The notes beneath the pieces are model-generated. The model was not told where the DNA came from. It searched no databases and worked only from the letters and a program-made list of their open reading frames with translations. This document shows positions 45,296-55,753 of a DNA stretch of 64,000 nucleotides, in pieces. Made by a program: the position numbers and the translations under genes. This DNA comes from Magnaporthiopsis rhizophila (taxonomy: Eukaryota > Ascomycota > Sordariomycetes > Magnaporthales > Magnaporthaceae): contig PYSS01000005.1 in the NCBI GenBank assembly GCA_003049465.1, positions 510,087 to 574,086 of the forward strand, written 5' to 3'. Numbering within the stretch: position 1 is the first letter of the stretch; each line of letters opens with the position of its first letter.

Positions 45296-45887
45296 TGTCG
45301 ATGATGGGTTCGGCTGTCTTGATGAGGTGTTGGGCTGTCTTGATGCTCAGTTAATGTTGGGTCGATTTGTTTGAAGGCGGTCACCGATGGATGGATACCC
45401 AGACGCGGGGAGTCCAGTCCCGCCCCTTTGCCCAGAAAGGGAGCCCGTCGAGCTGCGGATGAGAGGGTTTGGTTCAGAATCCGTCTTGACGGGAGAGCAG
45501 CCGAGAAGCGGATCTGCTCGAAATTATTGGAAATTTGATTCAAAAGGCATGGCAGGTAATATAAATGTGATGGTAGATGATAGAAGCGATTCTGGCTGAC
45601 CGCAGGCAAACAAGAACCGAAGATAAAAGTTTGTGCGATGACGATTGCGCAACCCCCAGGCCCTTGAGGAGGAAACAGTGCCAGAATTCATTCCTGATAA
45701 AATAAAAGGCGGTTGGTCAAAAGAAAAAGATCTACAGACTAGAGCTTAACGGCACTCAAGGTGATACAACATAACATACTTGGCAGTCATTACAATGGGA
45801 AAATAAGCATGTCTAGATCTAACCCGGCGGTACGAGAATTATCTTCCTACCAGGTACCTACCACCATTACATACGTCTATGAGCCGA
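45296..45887. other. Spacer upstream of the hypothetical gene, downstream of TMEM16
   Basis: A 592 bp stretch, A/T-richer than the neighbouring genes, with an AGGTACCTACC motif copy at 45851-45862 near the TMEM16 3' end. No gene was seen. Confidence 0.5.
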
Positions 45888-48288
45888 TTAATCCTCCTTC
45901 CGCCCGCGGGTCGGCGAGGCGCCGACGCTCTCGTCGTTCTTCAACGCGTGGATGAGCTCGCGGCCGACGGTGAAGCTGACGCCGTCCTCGACCTGCTTGG
46001 TCCAAAAGACGTCTGCGCCCGTGACGAGGATGGACTTGCGGCGCTCGCGCTCCTTGACGTCGAGCCCGGCGGCGGCGTTGTTGCTGGCCTCGAGCTCGTC
46101 CAGGACGCGCTTGCGCATGACGTAGCGCTCGTGGCGCTGCCTGCGCGTCTGCTCCGACCCGATGCGGTCCAGCACCGACCGCACCGTCGTGCGCACCAGC
46201 AGATACACGTGCTCGCTGAGGAACACGGTCAGCGGCAGCGCCCACCACTGGCCGCCGCCCACCAGCACCCCGCCTCCGAGGAAGCCCTTGGTCGCCGGCC
46301 CCCCAAACATGTGCACGATGGCCGCCGTCGAGATGCTGCCCAGCCACGTCAGGAACTCGAGGCTGGCGATCCAGGGGCCGATGGAGTCGGCCCGCACGGG
46401 AGCCGGCCTCTGGCTGCCGTGGCAGATCTTGATGAAGTCGGACCGGAGCTCGAACCAGTTGTTGACCAGGAACCCGATCGGCACCAGCGGCCAGACGGGC
46501 GAGAACAGCGCCAGGTGCCCAAACTGCAGCACCATCTCGAGGTAGTCGTCCTGCACGTTGTACGTCTCGAGCGTCGCCTCGTTGCGTGCTCTCCGCAGAA
46601 ACTCCTCCTCGGCCGGGTCGTCGGCCATGAGCAGCTTGAAGTCGATCGTCTTGGCCCTGTTGAGCCGCGCCGACCGCCACTCGCGGTACCAGCTGCGCAG
46701 CTTGTGCATGATATACGGCAGCACCAGCTCCTCGCCCGCGCTCGAGATCTGGCCCGTCACCGTGAGCGCGATCACCTCGTTGCGGAGCTTGTCCGGGTCC
46801 GAGTGGAACGACGACGTCATGTGCTTGGACGACACGAAACGGTGGATCCACGTCTTGAGGTACGGCACGATGGCGTCCCCAAACGGCACGTACACAAACG
46901 CCGTGAGGAAGATGGGCGTGTAGCTGACGATGAAATTGAGCACAAAGAGCTTCTGCGTCTTGGACATCTCGTATGTGTCGCCCGTCCTGTGGTTCTCCCA
47001 ATCCGTGAGGATGGTGGTGGCCTCCTCGAGGAATGAGGACGTGTAGGGGAGCGCAACGGCAAGAAGTACCGTCGGCACGTATTCCTAGAGCACCCATGGT
47101 CAGTTGATTTTTTTTTGATTTTTTTATATATATTTTGAGGCCAACTTTTGGGCTCCATGTCCCCAACAAGAAGAACACTTACAAGATAATACTTGTATGG
47201 GCCTTCGTACGCCTCCGATATCAAGATCTCCAACGCAAAGACCAACGCGATGATGCCTCCCAGGCAGACCAGCGCCCCAACGAAGAAGGGGATCTGTGGC
47301 ATCTGCCATAGCAGCTGCTTCCACCGCGAGTAGTGGTGCTGCACTATGCCGTTCTCGTCCTTGGTGGTCTTGTCGGGCTTGAAGTCGGGGCGGTTGACCT
47401 TGAGGGTGCCGACGCCCTTGACGTTCCACCGGATCCCGAGATCGACCTCCTGCAGCTTCCAGTATTCCAGGAAGATAATGCACCAAAGCTCGATGACCAG
47501 GGCGTAGCCCAGCGAGTACTTGGGCAGGAACAGCCACGCCAAGAAGCCGGCGATGGCGGGGAAGAAGAGGAAGGCGATGTAGGTCTGCAAAAAGGCAAAG
47601 TACATGGCGACCTTGGGCCCGAACAGGTTCCGGATCTTGTCTAGATCGTCGTTCCGCAGGAGCACGCGCTTGCTCAGGTGCACCAGCAGCTCCTGGTTGA
47701 CCTTCTCGTTGTGCAGCGGGAAGATGGACTTGACGTTCGCCCACTTGCCCGTCCCGGGGGTTATGCCGGCGCCACCCATGCTCTTGTCCCAGTGCACGAG
47801 GTGGTACATGGACAGGATGTCCTCGGCCTCGAAGGCGCCGTCGACAATCTTGTGCCTGCCCCCAACCTGGGGCTGTTCGGATGAGACCCCATAGAGCCAG
47901 TCCTTCACCCTGCTCTTGTACACCGCATGTCCAAGAAGCTCTCTCGGGGCCTTGACGAAGACGAGGATGCTCTGGTCGTGCCCGGCTCGGAGTTCGGTAT
48001 GCAGGCCAACGCCTTCGAGTTCGTCGAGCAGCTCCTTGAGCTCTTTGAGGGCCTGGTCCTCATCTGTTTGGCCAAGATCGATCGACGCGTCCGGGTTAGT
48101 ACGTCGAAAGTTTCCCCAATGAGCCAGAATGGGTGGTGGGGAGGCGTACCAAGTGTGCTAAATTCGAACTCAATGACATATTTGTCGTGGAATGTTACGG
48201 TTTGCGGCGGGGGCCTGCGAGGCTTCCAATCTGGAGGCGGCGGGAACACATCGTTTTCGAGCTCGAGCTTGGGGACCTGCATACCCAT
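45888..48288 (-). CDS. TMEM16/anoctamin family Ca-activated lipid scramblase-type protein, three exons
   Basis: Fungal TMEM16 proteins (such as the structurally known nhTMEM16 and afTMEM16) scramble phospholipids and conduct ions in response to calcium; yeast Ist2 is a tether relative. Exons 48288-48150, 48063-47183 and 47084-45888 give 738 residues, matching nhTMEM16's ~735, with phases intact (GTACGC and GTAAGT donors). The N-terminal cytosolic domain contains DQALKELKELLDELE and VKDWLYGV. Then come about ten membrane helices with family phrases such as HWDKSMGGAGITPGTGKWAN, KSIFPLHNEKVNQEL, MYFAFLQTYIAFLFFP, FLEYWKLQEVDLGIRW, LVNNWFELRSD, RADSIGPWIAS and LSEHVYLL. The last three include acidic residues equivalent to the family's calcium site, by alignment from memory. 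A short hydrophilic C-terminus follows. The start is the first ATG of the two in MGMQ. Confidence 0.93.
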
Positions 48289-49658
48289 CAAGGCTATCGT
48301 TTAGCGGCCGCGAGCGGGCGGGCCGGTCGGGTATTTGAGCTACGGGGTAAATGGATAGGTAGGTGAGGATAAATTGTTAGGTAATTAATATGGAATATGA
48401 GGACGAGCCGAGGTCAACAGGCAGTTGCTTCCAGGCCGTCGACAACACGGCGACGGCAGCGAAGTAAAGAATCGGAAAGCCACGTTTGGGGGAGTGGGCG
48501 TCTCTCGTCGGCTGGTGATCAACCCAGATCGCACGCTATCTATTCCGTCAAAGGCTCCAGCCTGAGGACACGGGGAGGTGATGAGATGTGCGGGTGCCGT
48601 AATGGCTGACAAGAAAAAAAAGGAAAATGGCAAGAATTGAGGAAGAGCACTGGAATGTGGGAAGAAAGCTGTCCATGCTGCCTAGCCTTCCCCCCCTGTA
48701 GGGGAGACGTCAACTCGACCCCTTGTTGGACTGTGCCGGGCAGGCTCTTGGGAGAAAAGGCCCACAAGGGTGTCTTGGAACGGTTCAATTCTTGTGCGTT
48801 GGCGTCGCAATGGCCCAGCTTTTGGCGCGGCTCCCCCGGCGAGCTGACAGACGCCGAGTGGAGGCGTGGCGTGTCGGGGGCGCCTAATTTCACCCACGAG
48901 GGGAGATCCTGGCTCGGAAACGGACTTGAGATTGCGAGCACCGCAGACACGCGTCAGCCCTACCTAGGTGTCTAGTGCGTACCTACCAACGGACAAAGAG
49001 AGGTTGTTTGGCAACTGTTGGCACCACCCGGTCCCAGCGTGGCATCCAATGTCACCACATGCGGCACCTGCCGCCCCCAATGTCCTTTCCCGACGAGCCG
49101 CTAGCAAAAGCAGGGGCTAGATGGAGGCCGGATCGGCCGAGGCCCAATGGCAGCCGCCAAAGCCAATCAGAGAGTCCGCGGCGTGCTTTCATCCCGCCCC
49201 GCGCCCACACCACACTTCATTCCACCCCACCAACATTCACCCGACGATTTGATAGAAGAAGGATGCATAAATGGATGGAGGCAGATCCCGCGGCCACGAG
49301 GGCATGTCCCCGGAGATGTTCCCATGGCCTTATGGTCCTCCATCGTAGCGAGTCGACCCTGTTGGTCAGGTTGATGTTTATGAGAGCTGTTCTTTCAGTA
49401 ATTGAGGCTGTTCAATGCGCAGGGTTGACTACAGACTGCAGAGGCACCTATGATATCATCGCTGGCATCGAAATTCTGCGTCAGGCCTGCGCCGGGGGCC
49501 TGATGCGCGAGGTCGTAATCCATTCATCAAACCTGACCGCTGGGTGATAGGATGCCCCTGAACATGAACAAAAGTAGCAAAAGAAATGGGGTATCATAAA
49601 AGGCAAATGGCTACCTAAACCCTCTCCTCCTCTCCTTCCCACCAAATCCAGTCCCACG
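48289..49658. other. Spacer upstream of TMEM16 and downstream of the 856-residue gene
   Basis: This is the TMEM16 promoter side. TACCTA/TAGGTA motif copies occur at 48355-48364 and 48959-48970. ORFs on both strands are short and without domains. No gene or RNA was supported. Confidence 0.5.
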
Positions 49659-52229
49659 TCACTTGAAAACCCAGTCGGGCAGCTCATCGGCATGCACACC
49701 TACCTCGTAGTACTTGGCCTTGGCCATATCTGTAACCTTGCCTTTCCACTTACTCACCTCGGGCGCCGTCCGCCCGAGCTCCATCGCGACGTCGGAGAGG
49801 GGAAACCGCTCGCCGGGCCCGAGGCCCCTGAGCACCTGCATGATGTACTCAACCTCCTCATACGACGGGTCCCACTCCTCCTGCTGGTCGGGCTCGTACT
49901 CCCAGGCCGCGCGACCGTCTGCCAAAGCGGTGCAGGAAGAAGGCCCGGACACAGTCGGCTCATACTCCCAGGCCGCGGCCCTGTCTGTCACAGCGGTGCG
50001 GGGAGAAGAAGGCCCGGAAGGCCCGGAAGCAGCTGGCTTGGACCGTCGCGTGGTGACTACCGTTGTGCTCGGGGCATATTGCTGAGGGCGCCCTCGCGGC
50101 GGGCCGGGCTGCGGCCGCTGACAGCGGCGAGCAAAGGCCTCGTACTGCCTTTGCTTGGCCGCCGCTATTTCCTCCTTCTGGGCCTGCCAGATCCTCCGCA
50201 GCCGCTCGTCTCGCTCCATGGCCCGCAGTCTCGCCTCGCGCTCGATCCACTCCCTCTCGCGGTCGAGTCGCTCGCGCTCAGCCGCTTCCGCCATGTTCGC
50301 CGCGACTTGGGCCTTGGCCCGCGTCAGGCTCTCTCGCAGCTCCGCCAAGAGCTCCTGGAAGAGATCCCGTTGTTTTTGGTGCAGCTGGTCTTCGTAGTCG
50401 TTGGTCCCCGTCGATATGCCCTGCATTGCCGCCAACAGGTCATCCAGCCAGCCAGCAAGACGCTCGGCTATGGCCGCCATCGGCACAGAAAATTCGACGA
50501 ATCGTCGGCCGGGTCCGAGAGGCTGGAGACTGGCAACCCCGAACGCGCCACTAAGTGTGAGCACACCCATTGGCAATGCCGTGTTCATCAGATTGCGGGC
50601 TAACGCGACGGGCCGCTGTCCTTGGCGCAAATACCGAACAATAGTCTCAACGGCAGCCTGGATGGCGTCCATAGCTATCTCGAACTTGGGCGCGTGCTGG
50701 CGGAAGAAGCTTGCCTGTTGTACGAGGTCCGGATTTCTCGGGGCGCGGGAGAGGCTCGATCTCAAAGCATCGAGACGATTCTTGAGGTCTCGAACGTGAG
50801 AGATATTAGGCTCTTGTGCATGTGAAAACATCAAGGGCCACGAGTCGCCAGCTCCAGTCCATGCCTCCTTGCCCATGAGGCGGGTCATCTTGACTATACC
50901 GCCTGACGAGATCGAGGCAAGCTCTAGCTCCAACGCAATTCGGGTTTCGGACCCAAGTGGAAGTTGACTGGGTGTAAGGTTAGAATGCACATCGCCGTCG
51001 ACAGAACCGGCCATCTCTTCATCGTCGTGATCCGCCGGGACGTCGTAAACGGCATCTGACGCACGAGCGGTGATTCTGAGTTCATGACGAGGGGCCGACC
51101 GGGGTAGAGAGGAGGCAGGTCGGGACATAGAGGACGCAGGCCGAGGTCGCGGTGCTTGACGGTAGTCCTCGCCAGGCGTCTCAGCGTCGCCATCCTCCTC
51201 CCCAGCATCGCCGTCTTCCTCCTCATCATTGTCGTCATCGTCGTCGTCGTCGTCCATAGCATCCTCTTCGGTCTCGTAGTTACCGTCTTCCGCTTCTGGA
51301 TTTGAATCATGAACAACAACGGCTTCTCCAGCCTCTCGACCTAGGCCATTTGTATCCTCGCCCTCTTTCTCGACCTCTTCCTCGGCTTCTTCCTCCTCTG
51401 ATCGATCGTCATCTTCGACCTCATCGGGTGATTCGGACGCGTCATCCTGATCTTCGTCCTCCCGCCCGAACTCCGGCTCGGCTCGACGATCCTCGTCTTG
51501 AGAATCCTCAACCTCGTCCACATCTCCAGCTTGATGGTTCTCTCCGTCACCCTGAACACTGTCTTCCACTTCTTCGACAAGATTCTGCCGACTCCCTTGG
51601 CGGGTCCTCCGAAGCCCTCGAGCCACGGGGGCGCGGGGTAGGTCAATAGGAGGCTGTGCAACCTGGTTTTGTCTCCTGGACCGTAATCGCGTCGCAAGCC
51701 CGCGGCGGCTGCTGCTGCTGCTGCTGCCACTCGGCTTGCCCCGCGCAACTATTGGGCGCACCGCCGCCGAGCCCGTGGGAACCCCGCCCCCGCGCTTGGT
51801 CTTGCGCGGCGAGGGCTCCGCGTTTATAGTCCCGGGAACGGGGGCTTTGCGCTTCCTCGCGCTTGCTGGTGCCGTTGCAGGGGGCGCGAATGCAGCGGGG
51901 ACGTCGTCGCCGTCGCTATCTGTTTGTATGTCTTGGTCGTCGCGCCGCCCGCCGCCGGCCAGCTCCTGGCTGGCGACGGTGTCGGTGCCGTTGAGGGCGA
52001 CCACGCGCCGGCGGCTGCGCGTGCCATAGCTGTGGGTCTTGCTAGCTCTTGTAGCAGGCAGCTCTGAGCGCCGCCTCGACGCTGCGGGCTCGGCCGGCTG
52101 GGGCTCGTTGTTGCCGTCATCGGTCGCGGCGGAGGGCAAATTGCGAGTGCGACGCGTCGCCGGGCGCGTCTGGTAGCTGGAGGGCGGGGTGAGCTGCTGC
52201 CCGGCTTTGTGCTTCGATCGCGTGTCCAT
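49659..52229 (-). CDS. Uncharacterised 856-residue charged, probably nuclear protein
   Basis: A single-exon gene of unknown family. The N-terminal ~220 residues are basic and Ser/Thr/Pro-rich with several nuclear-localisation candidates (RKRKAP, SPRKTKRGG). A long acidic block follows (about 225-390) with an Asp/Glu/Asn run near 320-335. About 400-600 looks ordered, containing ELELASISSGGIVKMTRLMG and AMDAIQAAVETIVRYLRQGQ. A Glu/Arg-rich predicted coiled coil lies at about 635-705 (EREWIEREARLRAMERDERL). AAWEYEP occurs twice near 753-780, within a short imperfect duplication. The C-terminal ~60 residues form a conserved-looking helical module (GERFPLSDVAMELGRTAPEV, SKWKGKVTDMAKAKYYEVG) that could be a small helix-turn-helix; this is speculation. 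The overall pattern suggests a chromatin-associated protein. Confidence 0.72.
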   Translation of the reverse strand: MDTRSKHKAGQQLTPPSSYQTRPATRRTRNLPSAATDDGNNEPQPAEPAASRRRSELPATRASKTHSYGTRSRRRVVALNGTDTVASQELAGGGRRDDQDIQTDSDGDDVPAAFAPPATAPASARKRKAPVPGTINAEPSPRKTKRGGGVPTGSAAVRPIVARGKPSGSSSSSSRRGLATRLRSRRQNQVAQPPIDLPRAPVARGLRRTRQGSRQNLVEEVEDSVQGDGENHQAGDVDEVEDSQDEDRRAEPEFGREDEDQDDASESPDEVEDDDRSEEEEAEEEVEKEGEDTNGLGREAGEAVVVHDSNPEAEDGNYETEEDAMDDDDDDDDNDEEEDGDAGEEDGDAETPGEDYRQAPRPRPASSMSRPASSLPRSAPRHELRITARASDAVYDVPADHDDEEMAGSVDGDVHSNLTPSQLPLGSETRIALELELASISSGGIVKMTRLMGKEAWTGAGDSWPLMFSHAQEPNISHVRDLKNRLDALRSSLSRAPRNPDLVQQASFFRQHAPKFEIAMDAIQAAVETIVRYLRQGQRPVALARNLMNTALPMGVLTLSGAFGVASLQPLGPGRRFVEFSVPMAAIAERLAGWLDDLLAAMQGISTGTNDYEDQLHQKQRDLFQELLAELRESLTRAKAQVAANMAEAAERERLDREREWIEREARLRAMERDERLRRIWQAQKEEIAAAKQRQYEAFARRCQRPQPGPPRGRPQQYAPSTTVVTTRRSKPAASGPSGPSSPRTAVTDRAAAWEYEPTVSGPSSCTALADGRAAWEYEPDQQEEWDPSYEEVEYIMQVLRGLGPGERFPLSDVAMELGRTAPEVSKWKGKVTDMAKAKYYEVGVHADELPDWVFK

Positions 52230-52540
52230 TTCGACGGCGGGGAATCAGGACTGTGTCATCTGGTCATTTTGGCCTTAGGTAGATGGGTTGCATGGGCAAA
52301 CAAGCCTTGGTGCTCGGAATGAACCTATTGTTTCGACAGGTTGACTTCGCGCCAGAACTCCTCGGGCCCACAATTTCCCAACGCCATTCTACAATCCGAA
52401 TCAGGCAGGCACTAGCAAACCACGATTTAAATGGAACTTCTTAAATGCATCAGTTCGTGAAACGTGAGCTCCACTTTATCTACAATATCGCCAATTACGA
52501 ACATCCTGCCTCCCAAATTCTGCCCAGTCACTACCACCAA
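52230..52540. other. Short spacer between the 856-residue gene and MET10
   Basis: A 311 bp stretch holding the promoter of the unknown gene and the MET10 3' flank. Nothing else was seen. Confidence 0.5.
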
Positions 52541-55500
52541 CTAGTAAACTTCAAGAACATACCGCCCCTCCTCCTTGAGCCTCTCAATCTCCTTCCGTGG
52601 GTCAACCTTGCGGCGGGCGGCCTTGGCTTCGGAGGCGATGGCCTCCTCCAGCACGGCAGTGACGTCGGGCACGGGCCAGGTCGGCCCGCAGAGGTAGAAG
52701 GATCCGCCGTCGGTCACATACGCCTTGACGATCTGGTCCAGCGTCTGCCGCATGCGGTCCTGGATGTAGATCTTTTGCGGCTGGTCGCGCGAAAAGGCCG
52801 CGCCCAGCAGCGTGATGACGCCTGCGTCCACGTACGCCTCCCACTCCTCGCCGTACAGGTACTCTTCGCGCTGGTGCCGGCTGCCCATGTACAGCAGGAT
52901 CGCGCCGATCTCCTTGCCGGCCGCCTTCTGCATGGCGCGGTGCTGCACAAAGGCGCGGAAGGGCGCAAGCCCGGTGCCCAGGCCGGCCATGATGAGGGGT
53001 GCCGTGTCGGATGCGGGAAGCTTCATGACTGACGGCTTGACCGACACGGTGACGGCGGCGCCGACGGGCAGGGTCGAAAGATAGCGCGTGGCCTGGCCGG
53101 TGCGCGTGCGGCCGAGCGGGTCGACCCAGTCGACGACGACGATCATCAGCGAGACGCTGGTCGGGGTGACGGCCTGGGCCGACGCGATCGAATACTCGCG
53201 CCGTTTGAGCGGCGACACGATGCGGACCAGGTCGGCAAACGAGGGGCGCGCCGACTTGAATTCGTCGAGCAGGTCCACGTATGTCAGCGTCTGCACCTCG
53301 GACCTCTCCTTGAAGTCGTCCGCCCCGGCCTTGCCGCCAAGGGTCTCGAGCTTCTTCTTCTCGATCGGGTCCGTGGCGAACTCGGCCAGCGCCTCGTAGA
53401 AGCGCTTAGGAGGCTTGCCGAGAATGTCAAGGTTCTGCACCAGCGACTGGTACACGGTGCGCGCCTCCAGCACCGCCGGGTTCTCCCGCGACGGCACCTG
53501 GGCGACATCCTCGGGGTTGAGCCCGTAGGACTTGATGAAGTCCTGCACCTGCACGGGATCATTGTCCGCGTGGATTCCGAGGGCCTCGCCGATCTGGTAA
53601 GTGAGAGCCGAGTCGCCTAGATCGAACTCGATGTGGAAAATGTTGCGATCGTAGGTAAGCGGCGTCAAGCGGCGGTTCTCCTTGACCCGAACCGTGAATG
53701 TCTTGACTGTAAGATCGGGACGGAGGTCGTCGACCGTCGCGTAGGCTTCCCTGAACGCCAGGGCCTTGGCAGCGGCCTTCCAGTCCGAAAGGCCCAGGAT
53801 CTCCTCAGGCTGCTCCTTCTGGAAGGGAACAAAGCTGCGGTTTTTAATAGACCGACGCAGGTTCGTTGCCACAAAGTCGGATGGCAACTCGACCCATGAC
53901 TTGGGAACTTCGACTTGACGCAGCGCCTCGCCAAGGGCGTTGATGGCCTCCTTGACAACTTGAGCGTCCTCGATTCCGTCGGCCAGCCGGACTAGCTCGT
54001 CGATGGGCAGGTCGGGCCTGGCAACCCTCACGAAAGCCAGCCCGACCAGCTGCTTCGCGATGCTTTCGTATGCCGGCGAGAATGAAGAATCCAGGACGAA
54101 CAACTCAATGCCGTTCTCATGGATCACCCACCGCACATTTGCCGGAATGCGCTTCTCGATGTCCTCGGGCTTGCAGTTTGGCAGCCTGAGGATAAGCTTG
54201 CCCCCGGGCCTTACACACTGCAGAATTGCCAGCTCCTTGAGAAGCTTCTCCTCGCCAACAAAGGCAACGTCAGCCTCGTCAATATCATACGGAGCGTCGA
54301 TCGCCTTCTTGGAGCTTCGAATGTCCGTCCGGATGATGCCTCCCTGTATGACGCTGTCGTGTACGTTGTGTACATAGACATTGCCGGAAGTCTCCTTGAT
54401 GAGGAAACGCCCAACTGTGGCCGGCGAATTTGCGGCAGCAGAGTTATCAACATCCCAGAAGGAGTACTGTTGAACCTGGTGGATCTGGCTGAGGCGGACC
54501 CCGACGGGGGCCTGGCCACCCTTGGAAACGAGGTTGGTAAGCACCGAGGCCAGAGTGCTCGTGTTTAGGATCTCGGTGGCGGCGTATTTGGCATCCACAA
54601 CGACAGGCTCGTGGTTCCACTTGCTCGAGAAAGCCACGGCGGCAAGCACGTCCGAATACAAGGCGGACTGCACGGAAGCATCCTGCACCAGAGCATCGGC
54701 CTGGACCTGGCCGAAGACGGCGATCTGCCGAACCGACTCGGGCAGGACATCGAGGAAAGCTTCCTCGATGAAGGGGCGGTAGATGCGGACAGAGACGGCA
54801 CCGACACGCCTTCCCTGGTCGGCCAGGTGGGAAACGACTTGGCTAGCGATCTGGGACTCGGCGCTGCCAAAGACGACGACGACGGCCTCGGGCGCCTCGT
54901 GGCCAAAGTATTCAAAGGGGCGGTAGTCGGTGCCGAGCTCGCCGTTGAAGGCCCGCAGCGTCTCGAGAACCTTGCCGGCGACGTCGAGCCGCTTGCTGGT
55001 GGCGTCGACGGCCTGCGACACGGCCTCGTAGACCTGGCGAATGCCGGACTCGCTCAGGGCGTCGACCACACGCAGGGTCTCGCGGGCGACGCGCACGCCG
55101 TCGTAGACGTGCAGTGTCGGGAGCAGGCGGGCCAGCAGGGTGGCCAATATGGCCATATGCTGGGCCTCATAGGCCGACGAGCTCGCGATCAAACCTAGGC
55201 CGAGGTCCTCGGCGGCCTGCAGGGCGGCGCCATACTCGGCGACCAGGCCATCGCGGGCGTTGTAGTCAAGAGCGGCGACGTGGGCGACGAAGGGGCTGGC
55301 GACGTCGTAGAGCAGGGCCAGCTGGTCCAGGGCGGCGCGCAGGTGGCGCAGACTGGCCGAGGGGGCGAGCAACGACTGCGGGACGTGGCGCCGGCTAAGG
55401 TCGAAGTCTTTGGAGAAGATGTAGCCCAGGGCAAAGGCGCCTGCCCCGGTCCGGATCTGGAGCGGGAGCACGGACGTTGCGTAGCCGTGGACGTTGGTCT

Positions 55501-55753
55501 CCTTCTCGGCGGCCCAGCGCTTGACGGCCAGGTCAAGATCAAAGGTTTCGGGCGAGTAGGAGAAGATCTTGTCGGATAGCTTGTAGGCGATCTGTTGAAC
55601 AAGCAGCTGGGCCGTCACGTAGGTCGGGCCCGCAATGGACGCGGCGGGAACGTGCTCACCGAGCGGGAGGCTGGAGGAGCCCTTCTCCCAAGCCGGCACC
55701 GGGCCGACATCGACGGCGACGCCGCCGGACGACTCGTCGTGTTTTAGTTGCAT
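52541..55753 (-). CDS. MET10: Sulfite reductase (NADPH) flavoprotein alpha subunit
   Basis: MET10 passes electrons from NADPH through flavin to the haemoprotein beta subunit, which reduces sulfite to sulfide in sulfur assimilation. An intronless gene of 1070 residues. The N-terminal half is the pyruvate-ferredoxin-oxidoreductase-like region characteristic of fungal MET10 (GPTYVTAQLLVQQIAYKLSD, VVVVFGSAESQIASQVVSHL). The C-terminal half is a ferredoxin-NADP reductase-like module. The FAD domain starts near 681 (LTPLTYDRNIFHIEFDLGDS, YQIGEALGIHADND), with the flavin motif RREYSIAS near 854. The NADPH side has IMAGLGTGLAPFRAF near 920, YMGSRHQREEYLYGEEWE and GGSFYLCGP. It ends in an aromatic Tyr, as flavin-stacking residues do in this superfamily. 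The start is the first in-frame ATG (MQLKHDESSGG); upstream in-frame codons lack ATG. Confidence 0.95.
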   Translation of the reverse strand: MQLKHDESSGGVAVDVGPVPAWEKGSSSLPLGEHVPAASIAGPTYVTAQLLVQQIAYKLSDKIFSYSPETFDLDLAVKRWAAEKETNVHGYATSVLPLQIRTGAGAFALGYIFSKDFDLSRRHVPQSLLAPSASLRHLRAALDQLALLYDVASPFVAHVAALDYNARDGLVAEYGAALQAAEDLGLGLIASSSAYEAQHMAILATLLARLLPTLHVYDGVRVARETLRVVDALSESGIRQVYEAVSQAVDATSKRLDVAGKVLETLRAFNGELGTDYRPFEYFGHEAPEAVVVVFGSAESQIASQVVSHLADQGRRVGAVSVRIYRPFIEEAFLDVLPESVRQIAVFGQVQADALVQDASVQSALYSDVLAAVAFSSKWNHEPVVVDAKYAATEILNTSTLASVLTNLVSKGGQAPVGVRLSQIHQVQQYSFWDVDNSAAANSPATVGRFLIKETSGNVYVHNVHDSVIQGGIIRTDIRSSKKAIDAPYDIDEADVAFVGEEKLLKELAILQCVRPGGKLILRLPNCKPEDIEKRIPANVRWVIHENGIELFVLDSSFSPAYESIAKQLVGLAFVRVARPDLPIDELVRLADGIEDAQVVKEAINALGEALRQVEVPKSWVELPSDFVATNLRRSIKNRSFVPFQKEQPEEILGLSDWKAAAKALAFREAYATVDDLRPDLTVKTFTVRVKENRRLTPLTYDRNIFHIEFDLGDSALTYQIGEALGIHADNDPVQVQDFIKSYGLNPEDVAQVPSRENPAVLEARTVYQSLVQNLDILGKPPKRFYEALAEFATDPIEKKKLETLGGKAGADDFKERSEVQTLTYVDLLDEFKSARPSFADLVRIVSPLKRREYSIASAQAVTPTSVSLMIVVVDWVDPLGRTRTGQATRYLSTLPVGAAVTVSVKPSVMKLPASDTAPLIMAGLGTGLAPFRAFVQHRAMQKAAGKEIGAILLYMGSRHQREEYLYGEEWEAYVDAGVITLLGAAFSRDQPQKIYIQDRMRQTLDQIVKAYVTDGGSFYLCGPTWPVPDVTAVLEEAIASEAKAARRKVDPRKEIERLKEEGRYVLEVY

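Noticed and set aside
45879..47036. 385-residue plus-strand ORF opposite the TMEM16 last exon
   Set aside because: It is the antisense shadow of a GC3-rich exon, with Leu/Val/Asp/Arg-rich composition and no domain.
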